Assembly: GCA_012517735.1 (NCBI GenBank)
Contig: JAAYUK010000088.1
Location: forward strand, 1-64,000
Source of the DNA: Nitrospiraceae bacterium
GTDB lineage: Bacteria > Nitrospirota > Thermodesulfovibrionia > Thermodesulfovibrionales > Dissulfurispiraceae
Direction of reading: 5' to 3'
DNA length: 64,000 nucleotides
The notes beneath the pieces were generated by a model, which was not told where the DNA came from, did not search any database, and worked only from the letters and a program-made list of their open reading frames with translations. Within the stretch, counting starts at the first letter, position 1; every line of letters starts with the position of its first letter. The position numbers were made by a program, and so were the translations under genes. This document shows positions 55,633 to 64,000 of the stretch, in pieces.

Positions 55633-56169
55633 ATGGGCACGCCGAAACAACCGAAAAAAGCCCTGTTGTTTGTCGCAACGCTGTATGCCGATGCCGCAGT
55701 ATATGACGAAACCTGTGCAAAACTCGAGCAACGGTTTGGTCCGATCATCATGGAGTCTCCCGCCATGCCCTGGGACTATTCTGAATACTATGGCAGGGAA
55801 ATGGGAGAGCGCCTGTTTCGCCGTTTTCTTTTTTTCGAAACACTGATTGACGAAGGCATGCTTGCCGGGGTGAAGCTTGCGACGAATGACATGGAGCAGC
55901 AACTGTCGGTCGATGGCAGGCGGCGCATCAATCTCGATCCCGGCTATATTACCCAGGCCAAAGTCGTGCTGGCCTCGACCAAGGACTATTCCCATCGTAT
56001 TTATATCGGGCAGGGCATCTATGCCGAAGTGACGCTCATGTATACCAAGAAACAGCTGCAGAAAGGATTCTTCACTTACAGCGACTATCTGGACAAAAGA
56101 ACCCTGCGCGTCATCATGCTTGCACGAAAACTGTTCTCCGGCGTTCTCATGGGCGGAAGAGCGGCATGA
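55633..56169 (+). CDS. DUF4416-family protein
   Basis: A 178-residue cytoplasmic protein: KKALLFVATLYADAAVYDE, FGPIIMESPAMPWDYSEYYGREMG, NLDPGYITQAKVVLASTKDYSHRIYIGQGIYAEVT match DUF4416 (family from recall). Function unknown. It follows the thioredoxin gene by 9 bp. Confidence 0.86.
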   Translation: MGTPKQPKKALLFVATLYADAAVYDETCAKLEQRFGPIIMESPAMPWDYSEYYGREMGERLFRRFLFFETLIDEGMLAGVKLATNDMEQQLSVDGRRRINLDPGYITQAKVVLASTKDYSHRIYIGQGIYAEVTLMYTKKQLQKGFFTYSDYLDKRTLRVIMLARKLFSGVLMGGRAA

Positions 56170-56267
56170 AACACCGTAAGTGGTGCTTTCGAATGGGTAG
56201 GGTCTGACATTCTGACGTGGCGTCTGCCGGGTTTACAAATCGCCGTGAGACGGGTACAATCAAAGGC

Positions 56268-57989
56268 ATGAAAACAGTCCGACTGGCGCTCTGTCAGATG
56301 AATCCCACCGTTGGTGACCTTCAGGGGAATGCGGGGAAGATCATTGCCACGCTCAAAAAAACTGCCGCAGCGGGCGCGGATTTTGCCGTTTTCCCCGAGC
56401 TGGCGCTTACCGGATATCCGCCCGAGGATCTTGTGCTCAAGCCGCAGTTTGTTGCGGACAATATCGATGCGCTGAACCGCATCCGGCGCCACGTCGGCGA
56501 TCAGGTCGTCATCCTGGGTTTTGTCGATGAGGCTGTCGGTCTGTATAACGCCGCCGCTGTCATGCATAAGGGCAAGACCGTGGATGTCTATCACAAGATT
56601 CATCTCCCCAATTATGGCGTGTTCGATGAAAACCGCTATTTCAGACCGGGTGAGCGCTGTCCCGTATACGATGTCGACGGCGTGGTGTTCGGCATCAATA
56701 TCTGCGAGGATATCTGGTTCCGGCACGGGCCGGTTGTCCGGCAGGCTGCCGCCGGGGCGCATCTGATCCTCAATATCAATGCGTCTCCGTACCACATGAA
56801 CAAGCATCGTACGCGGATCGAGATGCTATCGGAGCGTGCCCGCGACAACGGCGTGGCCATTGCGTATCTGAACATGGTAGGCGGTCAGGACGAACTGGTC
56901 TTTGACGGTCACAGCGTGGTGTTCGATCATACGGGGAATTTCATTACCGCCGGGAAGCAGTTTGATGAGGATTTGATCATGATTGATCTGCCGCTCCATA
57001 CGAACCGGAGCCATCTGACGGCGAAATGTCCGCGGAGTCTCAAAAAAATACCGGTTGATCGTATTGTCATTCCGCACGCCATTCCGTCCGTCCGCAAAAA
57101 AAGCATACCGGTTCGTCCCTGCGGTGATCTGCCGGTTGAGCCGGAGGCAGAAGTCTATCAGGCGCTGGTGATGGGTACGCGCGACTACATACGGAAAAAC
57201 GGATTCCGCGATGTCTGCATCGGGCTGAGCGGCGGCATCGACTCCGCTGTTGTTGCCGCGATTGCGGTTGATGCTATCGGCAGGGAGCATGTGCATGGTG
57301 TCTTCATGCCTTCGCCGTTTACGTCCCGTGCAAGCCGTGAGGATGTGGGTGCGCTGGTGAAAAATCTCGGCATCAATTGCACGACAGTCCCGATTACGCC
57401 CCTCTACAAAGCCTACCTCAGGACTTTCCGGAAGCTGTTTGTCGGCCTGAAGCCCGATACGACCGAGGAAAACATCCAGGCGCGCATTCGCGGCAATATT
57501 CTCATGGCCATGTCGAACAAGTTCGGCTGGCTCGTGTTGACCACGGGCAACAAATCGGAGATGAGCGTCGGTTATGCCACGCTGTATGGGGACATGGCCG
57601 GAGGGTTTGCAGTCATCAAGGATGTGCCGAAGACATTGGTATACGCAATTTCCGCATGGAGAAATCTCCAGGCTGGGTCCCCTCTTATTCCGGAGCGTAT
57701 TCTGGTCAAGGAGCCGACGGCTGAGCTGAAGGATAATCAGAAGGATACGGACTCCCTGCCTCCATACGACATTCTCGATCCGGTACTGAAAGCTTATATT
57801 GAGGAGGAAAAGAGCTTTGCTGAGCTGATTTCTTCCCGCTGTGACGCCGAGTGCGCGCGGAAGATCGTCAGGCTGGTGGACCTGAGCGAGTACAAGCGCC
57901 GTCAGTCTCCTCCCGGCATCAAGATCACCGAACGCGCATTCGGCAAGGATCGGCGTTTCCCGATCACCAACCGCTATAAGAGCTACTGA
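56268..57989 (+). CDS. nadE: Glutamine-dependent NAD+ synthetase
   Basis: A 573-residue protein: N-terminal glutaminase of nitrilase fold with Glu (FPELALTGYPPEDLV), Lys (YHKIHLPNYGVFDENRYF) and Cys (INICEDIWF), then NAD+ synthetase with PP-loop GLSGGIDSAVVAAIA, NIQARIRGNILMAMSN, LTTGNKSEMSVGYATLYGDMAG. It amidates nicotinate adenine dinucleotide using Gln. Start 56268 (MKTVRLALCQMNP) matches the family. Confidence 0.96.
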   Translation: MKTVRLALCQMNPTVGDLQGNAGKIIATLKKTAAAGADFAVFPELALTGYPPEDLVLKPQFVADNIDALNRIRRHVGDQVVILGFVDEAVGLYNAAAVMHKGKTVDVYHKIHLPNYGVFDENRYFRPGERCPVYDVDGVVFGINICEDIWFRHGPVVRQAAAGAHLILNINASPYHMNKHRTRIEMLSERARDNGVAIAYLNMVGGQDELVFDGHSVVFDHTGNFITAGKQFDEDLIMIDLPLHTNRSHLTAKCPRSLKKIPVDRIVIPHAIPSVRKKSIPVRPCGDLPVEPEAEVYQALVMGTRDYIRKNGFRDVCIGLSGGIDSAVVAAIAVDAIGREHVHGVFMPSPFTSRASREDVGALVKNLGINCTTVPITPLYKAYLRTFRKLFVGLKPDTTEENIQARIRGNILMAMSNKFGWLVLTTGNKSEMSVGYATLYGDMAGGFAVIKDVPKTLVYAISAWRNLQAGSPLIPERILVKEPTAELKDNQKDTDSLPPYDILDPVLKAYIEEEKSFAELISSRCDAECARKIVRLVDLSEYKRRQSPPGIKITERAFGKDRRFPITNRYKSY

Positions 57990-58026
57990 GAACGACCGAA
58001 ACTGCAGGAAAAACGTAGGGGGGAAC

Positions 58027-58314
58027 ATGCATATTTTTGTCCGCTGTCTTATTCCGGTGTTTGTCGTCGCACTGCTTTCGTGCTCATTGATCCTGAATGC
58101 CGAGGTATTTGCCGCCGAGGTGAAACCTGCCCAGCAGCCGGTATTCCAGTCGTCAAAGCAGCCGGATGTCCAGGCGGTCCGACCGAAGCGTCCTGCCAAG
58201 ATCAGGCTGCACCGGAACGCAAAAGGCGAATATACGTGGGACATTACCGGCGAGAGCGCTGATGAGGTTGTCCGCGCGGATACCCGGTTGAGGAAACTTC
58301 TGAAGATCGATTAA
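58027..58314 (+). CDS. Small secreted protein, unknown family
   Basis: A 95-residue protein with a signal peptide (CLIPVFVVALLSCSLILNAEVFA), a Pro/Lys-rich middle (QAVRPKRPAKIRLHRNAKGEY) and a short acidic/basic end. GGGGGG just upstream. No family recognised. Confidence 0.65.
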   Translation: MHIFVRCLIPVFVVALLSCSLILNAEVFAAEVKPAQQPVFQSSKQPDVQAVRPKRPAKIRLHRNAKGEYTWDITGESADEVVRADTRLRKLLKID

Positions 58315-58370
58315 TCTAACGATAGTGCGCAATTCACACGCATATCGCGTGTCCTGAGGAGGAGTCTGTT

Positions 58371-58844
58371 ATGGAAAAATTCTCTATTCATGAAGTGCTT
58401 GAGCTGGCAATCCAGACCGAGAAGGTCGGTTACCAGTTTTATACCGAGATGGCTGCGAAATTTTCCGATAGCGAAGAGCTGGTATCCCTGTTCAAGACGC
58501 TTGCCGCCAAGGAACTGAAACACGAGAAGGCATACCAGGGCTTGAAGGATTCGCTGGGCGAGGCGGATTCCGATCTTGAGGGCTACGATGAACTCTCGCA
58601 GTACATGCGTGCCATTGTTGAGTCGGAGTTCTTTCTCGGCAAAAACAAATCGCTTCCTGCGATGGATCATATCATCACGAAAAAGGAGGCGGTCATCCGG
58701 GCGCTTGGGTTTGAAAAAGAGACGCTCCTCTTTTTTGTCGGTGTGCGCGACGTGGTGAGGGAGAAAGAGATCGTCGACGAAATCATCGCCGAAGAGCGTC
58801 GTCATGTGCTGTGGCTTGATACGCTGAGCAAGAAGCTGAGCTAG
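58371..58844 (+). CDS. Ferritin-like di-iron protein
   Basis: A 157-residue four-helix protein: ALE-type QTEKVGYQFYTEMA, AAKELKHEKAYQGL (E..H), SEFFLGKNKS and EIIAEERRHVLWLDTL (E..H). The paired ExxH/EExxH ligands fit the rubrerythrin/ferritin-like superfamily; no rubredoxin domain. It may detoxify peroxide or store iron. AGGAGG precedes the ATG. It is followed 5 bp later by rsmI. Confidence 0.86.
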   Translation: MEKFSIHEVLELAIQTEKVGYQFYTEMAAKFSDSEELVSLFKTLAAKELKHEKAYQGLKDSLGEADSDLEGYDELSQYMRAIVESEFFLGKNKSLPAMDHIITKKEAVIRALGFEKETLLFFVGVRDVVREKEIVDEIIAEERRHVLWLDTLSKKLS

Positions 58845-58849
58845 TTGCC

Positions 58850-59668
58850 GTGTCGGCCGGAAGGCTGTATATTGTCGCGACTCCGATTGGCAATCTTGAC
58901 GACATCACGTATCGCGCGGTCAAGACCCTCAAGGCGGTCGATGCCGTTGCTGCCGAGGATACCCGTCATTCACTGAAACTCCTGAGTGCCTTGGGGATAC
59001 AGAAGCCGCTCATCAGTTATTGGTCTGAAAATGAAAAGGCGCGGAGCGAAGAGGTGCTTTCCTCACTCCGCGCCGGTTTTTCCGTGGCACTGATTTCTGA
59101 TGCAGGCACGCCGGGCATTTCTGATCCGGGTTCCGTTCTGATCCGAAAAGCCATTGATGAGGGGATCGAGGTGATTCCCATTCCCGGGCCGTCCGCAGCT
59201 ATTGCGGCCCTGTCTGTTTCCGGCTTGCCGACGGAGGAGTTTACCTTTATCGGATTTCTTCCGGCAAAAAGCGGACAGCGCCGGAAGCGTCTCCAGCAGC
59301 TTGCGCTTGAGGAGCGGACGCTTGTTTTTTATGAGGCCCCTCATCGCATTCTCGAAATGGTGCATGACCTGTTTGATATCTTCGGCGACCGTCAGGCGCT
59401 CGTGATGCGTGAAATCTCCAAGTTGCATGAACAGGTGTTCCGGGGCACACTCTCTCAGATACTCGGTCAACTCGGCACGAGTACCATTGCCGGAGAATAT
59501 GTGGTAGCGACGGCCGGAATGCTGAGAGAAGCGATCCCGGTTGATGTTGCATTGCAGGAAGTGCGTGCGCTCATGAAAAAAGGCCTGGCCAGAAAAGAGG
59601 CGGCAAAGCGCGTAGCTGAGAGCTTTGGGCTTTCGAAAAAAGAGTTGTATGACAAAAGTCTTGATTGA
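58850..59668 (+). CDS. rsmI: 16S rRNA (cytidine-2'-O)-methyltransferase RsmI
   Basis: A 272-residue SAM-dependent tetrapyrrole-methylase-fold enzyme: LYIVATPIGNLDDITYRAV, AAEDTRHSLKLL, ALISDAGTPGISDPG, IPIPGPSAAIAALSVSGLP and FYEAPHRI. It methylates C1402 of 16S rRNA. Start is GTG at 58850, six bases after the ferritin gene. It converges with the YeeE gene. Confidence 0.94.
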   Translation: MSAGRLYIVATPIGNLDDITYRAVKTLKAVDAVAAEDTRHSLKLLSALGIQKPLISYWSENEKARSEEVLSSLRAGFSVALISDAGTPGISDPGSVLIRKAIDEGIEVIPIPGPSAAIAALSVSGLPTEEFTFIGFLPAKSGQRRKRLQQLALEERTLVFYEAPHRILEMVHDLFDIFGDRQALVMREISKLHEQVFRGTLSQILGQLGTSTIAGEYVVATAGMLREAIPVDVALQEVRALMKKGLARKEAAKRVAESFGLSKKELYDKSLD

Positions 59669-59749
59669 TCCCAAAAATGTCATTGGATTTGACCCAATAA
59701 CGCTCGGGGCCTGTCCTGCCAGGCTTATGATAATTTTGAGTTGATATCC

Positions 59750-60709
59750 CTACTTAAGCCAATTCAACCGAATGCCGATCCATGCTCCTGCGTAGGCGCA
59801 CAGCATGAACAGCGTGCTGCTGAGAGCCAGTATGGGCATGCCGCTCAGACCGTGCAGGATATTGTCTCCTGCGGCAACTGCCGCACAGATTCCCATGACG
59901 AATCCGCCAGTCAGAGCCATTGGCACCCGTTGGGACTTGAGCGGTCTGCCGGGCGATTTTCCGTGGAGCCGTGACGCGATTAGTGAGCCGAGCGGAATGC
60001 CGGCGACCATGAATACGGTCCAGTTGAGTGCCATGATATCCCCTTGCAGGAAAAACGTTGCCAGACCGTCGCTTCCCTGCATGGTGCCGAGCCCGTAGTA
60101 TGTGCCGGTTTTTGCTGATACCAGCCACGCTGCCACACCCGTTATGCCGACCAATATGCCGGTGACCGGCCAATGCCATCCGTGGTCATACGGCCTGCTA
60201 CCGGCACGGCGCATCCAGAGGAAAAGAGCGATCAGCAAAAGTGCGATCGGCAGCCAGCGACTGACCGACAATGCCTCGGGGATCGTTACAGAGAGCTCTC
60301 TGCTCCGAAGTACGGCATGAACCGGAATTGTGATCCAGTCATTGGCAAACCATGCTCCGATTACAAACGCTGCCGATACCAGCATATAATCCAGCTTGCC
60401 TTCCCCTGCACGATAGAGCACTGATCCGGCGCAGCCCATCGAGAGCGCCATGCCGAGTCCGTAGACAAAACCGGCACCGGCGGTTGCGTACCCGTATAAC
60501 GGAGGCACGGCAATAGCAATATGCCCTGCATCTGCCAGAGCATTGATTATCAGCATCTGCACGGCAACCGCAAGAAAATACGCCCGCACCATATCCGGCT
60601 CACGGCCGGTTGCAACCTCGTAAAAGGCCGAGAGTATTCAGAAGCGGCCGCGCTGGCAGACATACCCGAATGCCAAGCCTACGGCAAAGCCTGCGATAAT
60701 GGTTCCCAT
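59750..60709 (-). CDS. YeeE/YedE-family transporter with in-frame TGA at the conserved Cys (candidate selenoprotein)
   Basis: If the TGA at 60640-60638 is read through, the frame from ATG 60709 gives 319 residues, a full YeeE/YedE (sulf_transp) protein of about ten membrane segments. The first motif reads MGTIIAGF..GYVCQRGRF-TGA-ILSAF; E. coli YeeE has MQRGRF-C-LTGGF at the same point (recalled). The second Cys (GLGMALSMGCAG) is kept; a third one (usual AGGC) is AAGD here. TsuA-type members import thiosulfate, and YedE is linked to selenium metabolism. The rest is undamaged, which favours selenocysteine over decay. ATG 60709 has no clear ribosome site; a translated frame from ATG 60592 is the fallback. 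No SelA-D genes are in view. Confidence 0.72.
60599..60634 (-). promoter_or_regulatory. SECIS-like hairpin immediately downstream of the in-frame TGA
   Basis: Counting from the base after TGA, bases 4-12 (CTCTCGGCC) pair with 31-39 (GGCCGTGAG) with one T/T mismatch. Within the loop a small upper helix closes an AGGT apical loop at 20-23. The apical GG is at +21/+22; in the E. coli fdhF SECIS it is at about +19/+20 (recalled). The coding frame continues through the element. Confidence 0.45.
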
Positions 60710-60755
60710 GTAGACATTATATACCCGAAATGCCGGACTGAACGCAGCGGAGAAA

Positions 60756-62957
60756 TCAGTACCACATCAGTTTTTCGTAATCTTCGGTAGGAACCGTTAT
60801 GATCAGATATCCCCGGAACGGGCAGCGCTCCATGCTTTCCCCGCCGTTGGTAGTTGGGGTGTCCGGGACGGTGCGGAAGATGTCGATGGCAAGATGGAGA
60901 TCATCATGTTCCTTTGCACCGATATCGGCAAACGGGATTTCAATCTCGAAAACATCCTTTGCCGCCACATGGGAAAGTGTTTTGACCGTTCGCCATTGAT
61001 TGTCGGTCTTTTCCCGGAGCTCGGCAACGCCGTCCGCCGCTATCCGGTAGACGATTTTGCAGCGACGGGGCTGCATGATATTGATGCTGAAGGTTATCTG
61101 TTCCGACAGGTCGGTAAACGGGGTGAGGGGATCGACCCTCAGATACAGATGCCCGGGGTTGAATCCGTAATACATCGCCGCAATCAGGCTTTCCGACTTG
61201 TGCATGCTCCCGCCTGAACGGCTTACGTCAACCCATGCACTCTGGAACCATTCGAAATAACTCGTCACATACCCGTCTATGGTCGGGTAGATGAATCCCC
61301 GCGCCTGACTGTCAGGAGATACGTTCCGGTCTTCCAGAAGGATCGGAACGTAGAGCATGTTTGGAGCATCCATGCCGATTTCCTGGTAAACTTTCATGAG
61401 ATATCCCCGGAAGAGTTCATCAAAGACATCCGCGGTTTCGGTCGAGTGATCGTCGCCGTACCACCAGTTCCAGTCGCTGCCCTCCGCAGCATAGAGCGCA
61501 TTCCATGCCTCAGTAAGATCAGCTTCGGGATGCTCGTTTGCATATTTCTGAAGATCGTTGCGGGTTCGGGAAAGATAATCCCACGCGAGATTGTCTTCTT
61601 CATGACCAATCCAGATGCCGAAGTTTGCGTTGATCCACGAGCCGGGATGCACGCGGGACAAGGTCTCTCCCTTGCCGTGCTCACTGATGAAATCCGACAT
61701 GGTGACGGTCCGGAACCGGTCGTCGTTGCTGAGCGCGGCATAGAGACCGCGCAGGAAGTCATGACCGTCGTTGCGGAAGTGCTCCCATGCATTTTCCCCG
61801 TCGAGAATGATCGGCACCACAAACGGCCGGTCGGGCGGCAGCTGGCTTCTGATCTGCGCCAGCTTGCCGATGAAGTCATCCACCGCGTTTTCGGGTTTCC
61901 AGCCGGAATACACAAAACCGATCAGATCGGAGAGCTTGTGGTCACGGAAAAACAGCGACACAGAATCAAACTGATATGGCCTATAGAGCGATGCAGCATC
62001 AGTCAGAAATCCCTCGTGACTTCTGAGCGCTCTGCCGAGAGAGCGGGCAAGAACTTCTTCGTCCGTGGCGACCCACTGGATCCCCTCTCGGGAAACGGCG
62101 CGGATCACTTCTTCGCTGACCGAGCCTTCCGACGGCCACATACCCTTGGGCCGAAACCCGAACGTCTGTTCAAAGTAGTCGATTCCCATACGAATCTGCG
62201 CGAACGCGTCTTCCGGATGCGCAAAACGCTCGCGAGGCAGAGGCACCCGAGGCATGGCAATCCGGGCGCAATCCGTATCCCAAAGGAGCGGCAGGATCGG
62301 ATGAAAGAACGGCGTGACCGAAAGCTCAATCTGTCCGGTTGCGGCAAAGCGTTTGTAAGTTGGAATGATCTCGCGCAGGATACCCATCTGGGCATCGATT
62401 ACCAGCCGTTTGTCGTCTTCCGTATAATGTCTGCCGCGCGCCACCAGCTCGGCAAGCATGGGGTCGGCGGTGCGGAACATCGGATCGATCCAGCAGAGAT
62501 TGAAGAGCACCTGGAGATCACGGAACTCCTCGTCGGTAAAGTACCTTGCCACCCTCACGATGTCGGTCTTGGTATACCGGAATCCGCGCTTGGCTAGCAG
62601 TTCATAATAGCGCGGAAAAACCTTGATCATGTTATCCCAGTTGGCAAGAAAAAAATTTTCGAGGAGAAAATGCTTGTGCTCGTCCGTCATGTCGGACGGA
62701 TTGATCAGTGTCATTTCAAGGAACCGGTCGCTCGCTCGATTCTCGGTGTACTCAACCAGTTGCTGCAGCAGGGAAGGTACGACGTTAACCGTCTGGCGGA
62801 TCGCCGGGAAGTCCTCAAGTTCCTTGACCATGTCGAGATAGTCTTTGGTTCCATGCAGCCGGACCCACGGAAGCACGTTGATCCCGGTAAACGGATCCTT
62901 GTAGTACGGCTGGTGCATGTGCCACAGAAAAGCGACTGAGAGCGGGTATGCGCTCAT
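60756..62957 (-). CDS. Glycoside hydrolase family 57 protein
   Basis: A 733-residue protein: SVAFLWHMHQPYY at the start, FRPKGMWPSEGSVSEEVI with the likely catalytic Glu, and PIILDGENAWEHFR with the acidic partner. GH57 enzymes act on alpha-glucans (amylases, branching enzymes, amylopullulanases). A C-terminal region with beta-rich sequence (YLRVDPLTPFTDLSEQITFSI) extends the usual core. With glgC it suggests glycogen turnover. ATGA overlap with ftsB upstream. Confidence 0.9.
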   Translation of the reverse strand: MSAYPLSVAFLWHMHQPYYKDPFTGINVLPWVRLHGTKDYLDMVKELEDFPAIRQTVNVVPSLLQQLVEYTENRASDRFLEMTLINPSDMTDEHKHFLLENFFLANWDNMIKVFPRYYELLAKRGFRYTKTDIVRVARYFTDEEFRDLQVLFNLCWIDPMFRTADPMLAELVARGRHYTEDDKRLVIDAQMGILREIIPTYKRFAATGQIELSVTPFFHPILPLLWDTDCARIAMPRVPLPRERFAHPEDAFAQIRMGIDYFEQTFGFRPKGMWPSEGSVSEEVIRAVSREGIQWVATDEEVLARSLGRALRSHEGFLTDAASLYRPYQFDSVSLFFRDHKLSDLIGFVYSGWKPENAVDDFIGKLAQIRSQLPPDRPFVVPIILDGENAWEHFRNDGHDFLRGLYAALSNDDRFRTVTMSDFISEHGKGETLSRVHPGSWINANFGIWIGHEEDNLAWDYLSRTRNDLQKYANEHPEADLTEAWNALYAAEGSDWNWWYGDDHSTETADVFDELFRGYLMKVYQEIGMDAPNMLYVPILLEDRNVSPDSQARGFIYPTIDGYVTSYFEWFQSAWVDVSRSGGSMHKSESLIAAMYYGFNPGHLYLRVDPLTPFTDLSEQITFSINIMQPRRCKIVYRIAADGVAELREKTDNQWRTVKTLSHVAAKDVFEIEIPFADIGAKEHDDLHLAIDIFRTVPDTPTTNGGESMERCPFRGYLIITVPTEDYEKLMWY

Positions 62958-63309
62958 TTTTTGCGGGCGTCTTCGAACTGGAAGATCAGCTCGTTCTTTT
63001 TGGCGAGGCCGAATTCCTCTCGTGCGGATTTTTCGATATAGAAGGGGTCGTTCTTCAGTGCATCGACCTGTTTTTTCAATTGTTTGTTCTGCTGGTCAAG
63101 CGTGACAATCTCTGCAGTCAATTTCTGCTGGGTTTTCTGCAGCTCCAGATATTTCATGAGTCCGTTTTCCCCGGTCAGCAGGGTGATGCCAAGGTACAGC
63201 AGCGCAACCCCTGTAAACGTGAAGAAGATGAGGTTGTTCCGCTTCCGCTCGGCGTTCACCTGCTGGCGGAGATTGACGGTCCGAAATTTCTTTCTGGGCA
63301 TACCCTTCA

Positions 63310-63310
<1 letters not shown>
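62954..63310 (-). CDS. ftsB: FtsB/DivIC-like septum protein
   Basis: A 118-residue protein: basic N-terminus, one membrane segment (LIFFTFTGVALLYLGITLL), a coiled coil (QKTQQKLTAEIVTLDQQNKQLKKQVDAL) and the family end DPFYIEKSAREEFGLAKKNE. It stabilises the divisome with FtsL/FtsQ. Its ATG overlaps the eno stop (TAATG), a frequent eno-ftsB linkage. Confidence 0.9.

Positions 63311-64000
<690 letters not shown>

Noticed and set aside
52486-55995. Minus-strand open frame of 1169 codons across clpC and neighbours
   Set aside because: It is antisense to clearly conserved clpC and the thioredoxin gene, and its product is Arg/His-rich and unlike any family. Long shadow frames are expected opposite high-GC, biased codons.
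59750-60592. Short YeeE form starting at ATG 60592
   Set aside because: It would lack the first membrane helix and the conserved QRGRF motif, which are encoded in frame immediately upstream; the longer reading through TGA explains the sequence better.

Overview
The window is a compact bacterial chromosome segment with short intergenic gaps, many 1-4 nt start/stop overlaps and both strands used. Gene content suggests a Gram-negative anaerobe of the Nitrospirota or a deltaproteobacterial-type lineage. The supporting genes are a CcsA/HemA/HemC/CobA-HemD operon, a multihaem c-type cytochrome, DUF3124, DUF4416 and DUF2845 proteins, GH57, ClpC, a TolC/HlyD export pair and a TatA. This placement is inference from family distribution; no rRNA or complete tRNA is present.

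Layout. 0-2.2 kb: the right end of what looks like a genomic island (HlyD adaptor end, TolC, AT-rich DNA) closed by the 3' half of a tRNA-Glu gene with its terminator. 2.3-5.8 kb (-): secreted protein, SagB-type nitroreductase, CCA-type nucleotidyltransferase, Dtd. 5.9-10.3 kb (+): a nickel/cobalt ECF transporter operon (outer-membrane barrel, CbiM, PDGLE/CbiN-like, CbiQ, CbiO, PPOX-domain protein) behind a leader hairpin with the form of an intrinsic terminator. 10.3-18.1 kb (-): an accessory acyl-chemistry locus made of an ACP, two paralogous GNAT-like proteins, a broken AMP-ligase and a giant one-chain biotin-dependent carboxylase. Its larger half lies between two ~115-bp direct repeats that are fragments of a PPOX-protein gene.

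18.1-28.5 kb (-): tetrapyrrole/cytochrome biogenesis (cobA-hemD, hemC, hemA, ccsA, a MobB-like NTPase), then topA, a small ORF, dprA and argG. 28.6-34 kb: an LTA-synthase-like enzyme with TatA, panC, a DUF3124 protein and glgC. 34-37.5 kb (+): fabG-acpP-fabF-rnc. 37.5-46 kb: a MurC-like ligase, a second KAS II, a RodZ-like protein, a multihaem cytochrome, RNase R and a VapBC-type toxin-antitoxin pair bracketed by inverted repeats. 46-59.7 kb: mutS-coaE-ribF, a PriA whose helicase motifs are degenerate, clpC, a TlpA-like thioredoxin, DUF4416, nadE, a ferritin-like protein and rsmI. 59.7-64 kb (-): eno (partial), ftsB, a GH57 enzyme and a YeeE/YedE-family transporter.

The most interesting item is that YeeE/YedE gene (59750-60709, -). 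An in-frame TGA sits exactly where the conserved cysteine of the family's QRGRF-C motif belongs, and a hairpin with a G-containing apical loop follows directly downstream. This fits a selenocysteine-containing sulfur/selenium transporter, although a nonsense mutation cannot be excluded from the sequence. Second-tier items are the four-domain carboxylase locus and its flanking repeats, the apparently helicase-dead PriA, the tRNA-Glu island junction and the metal-transport leader.
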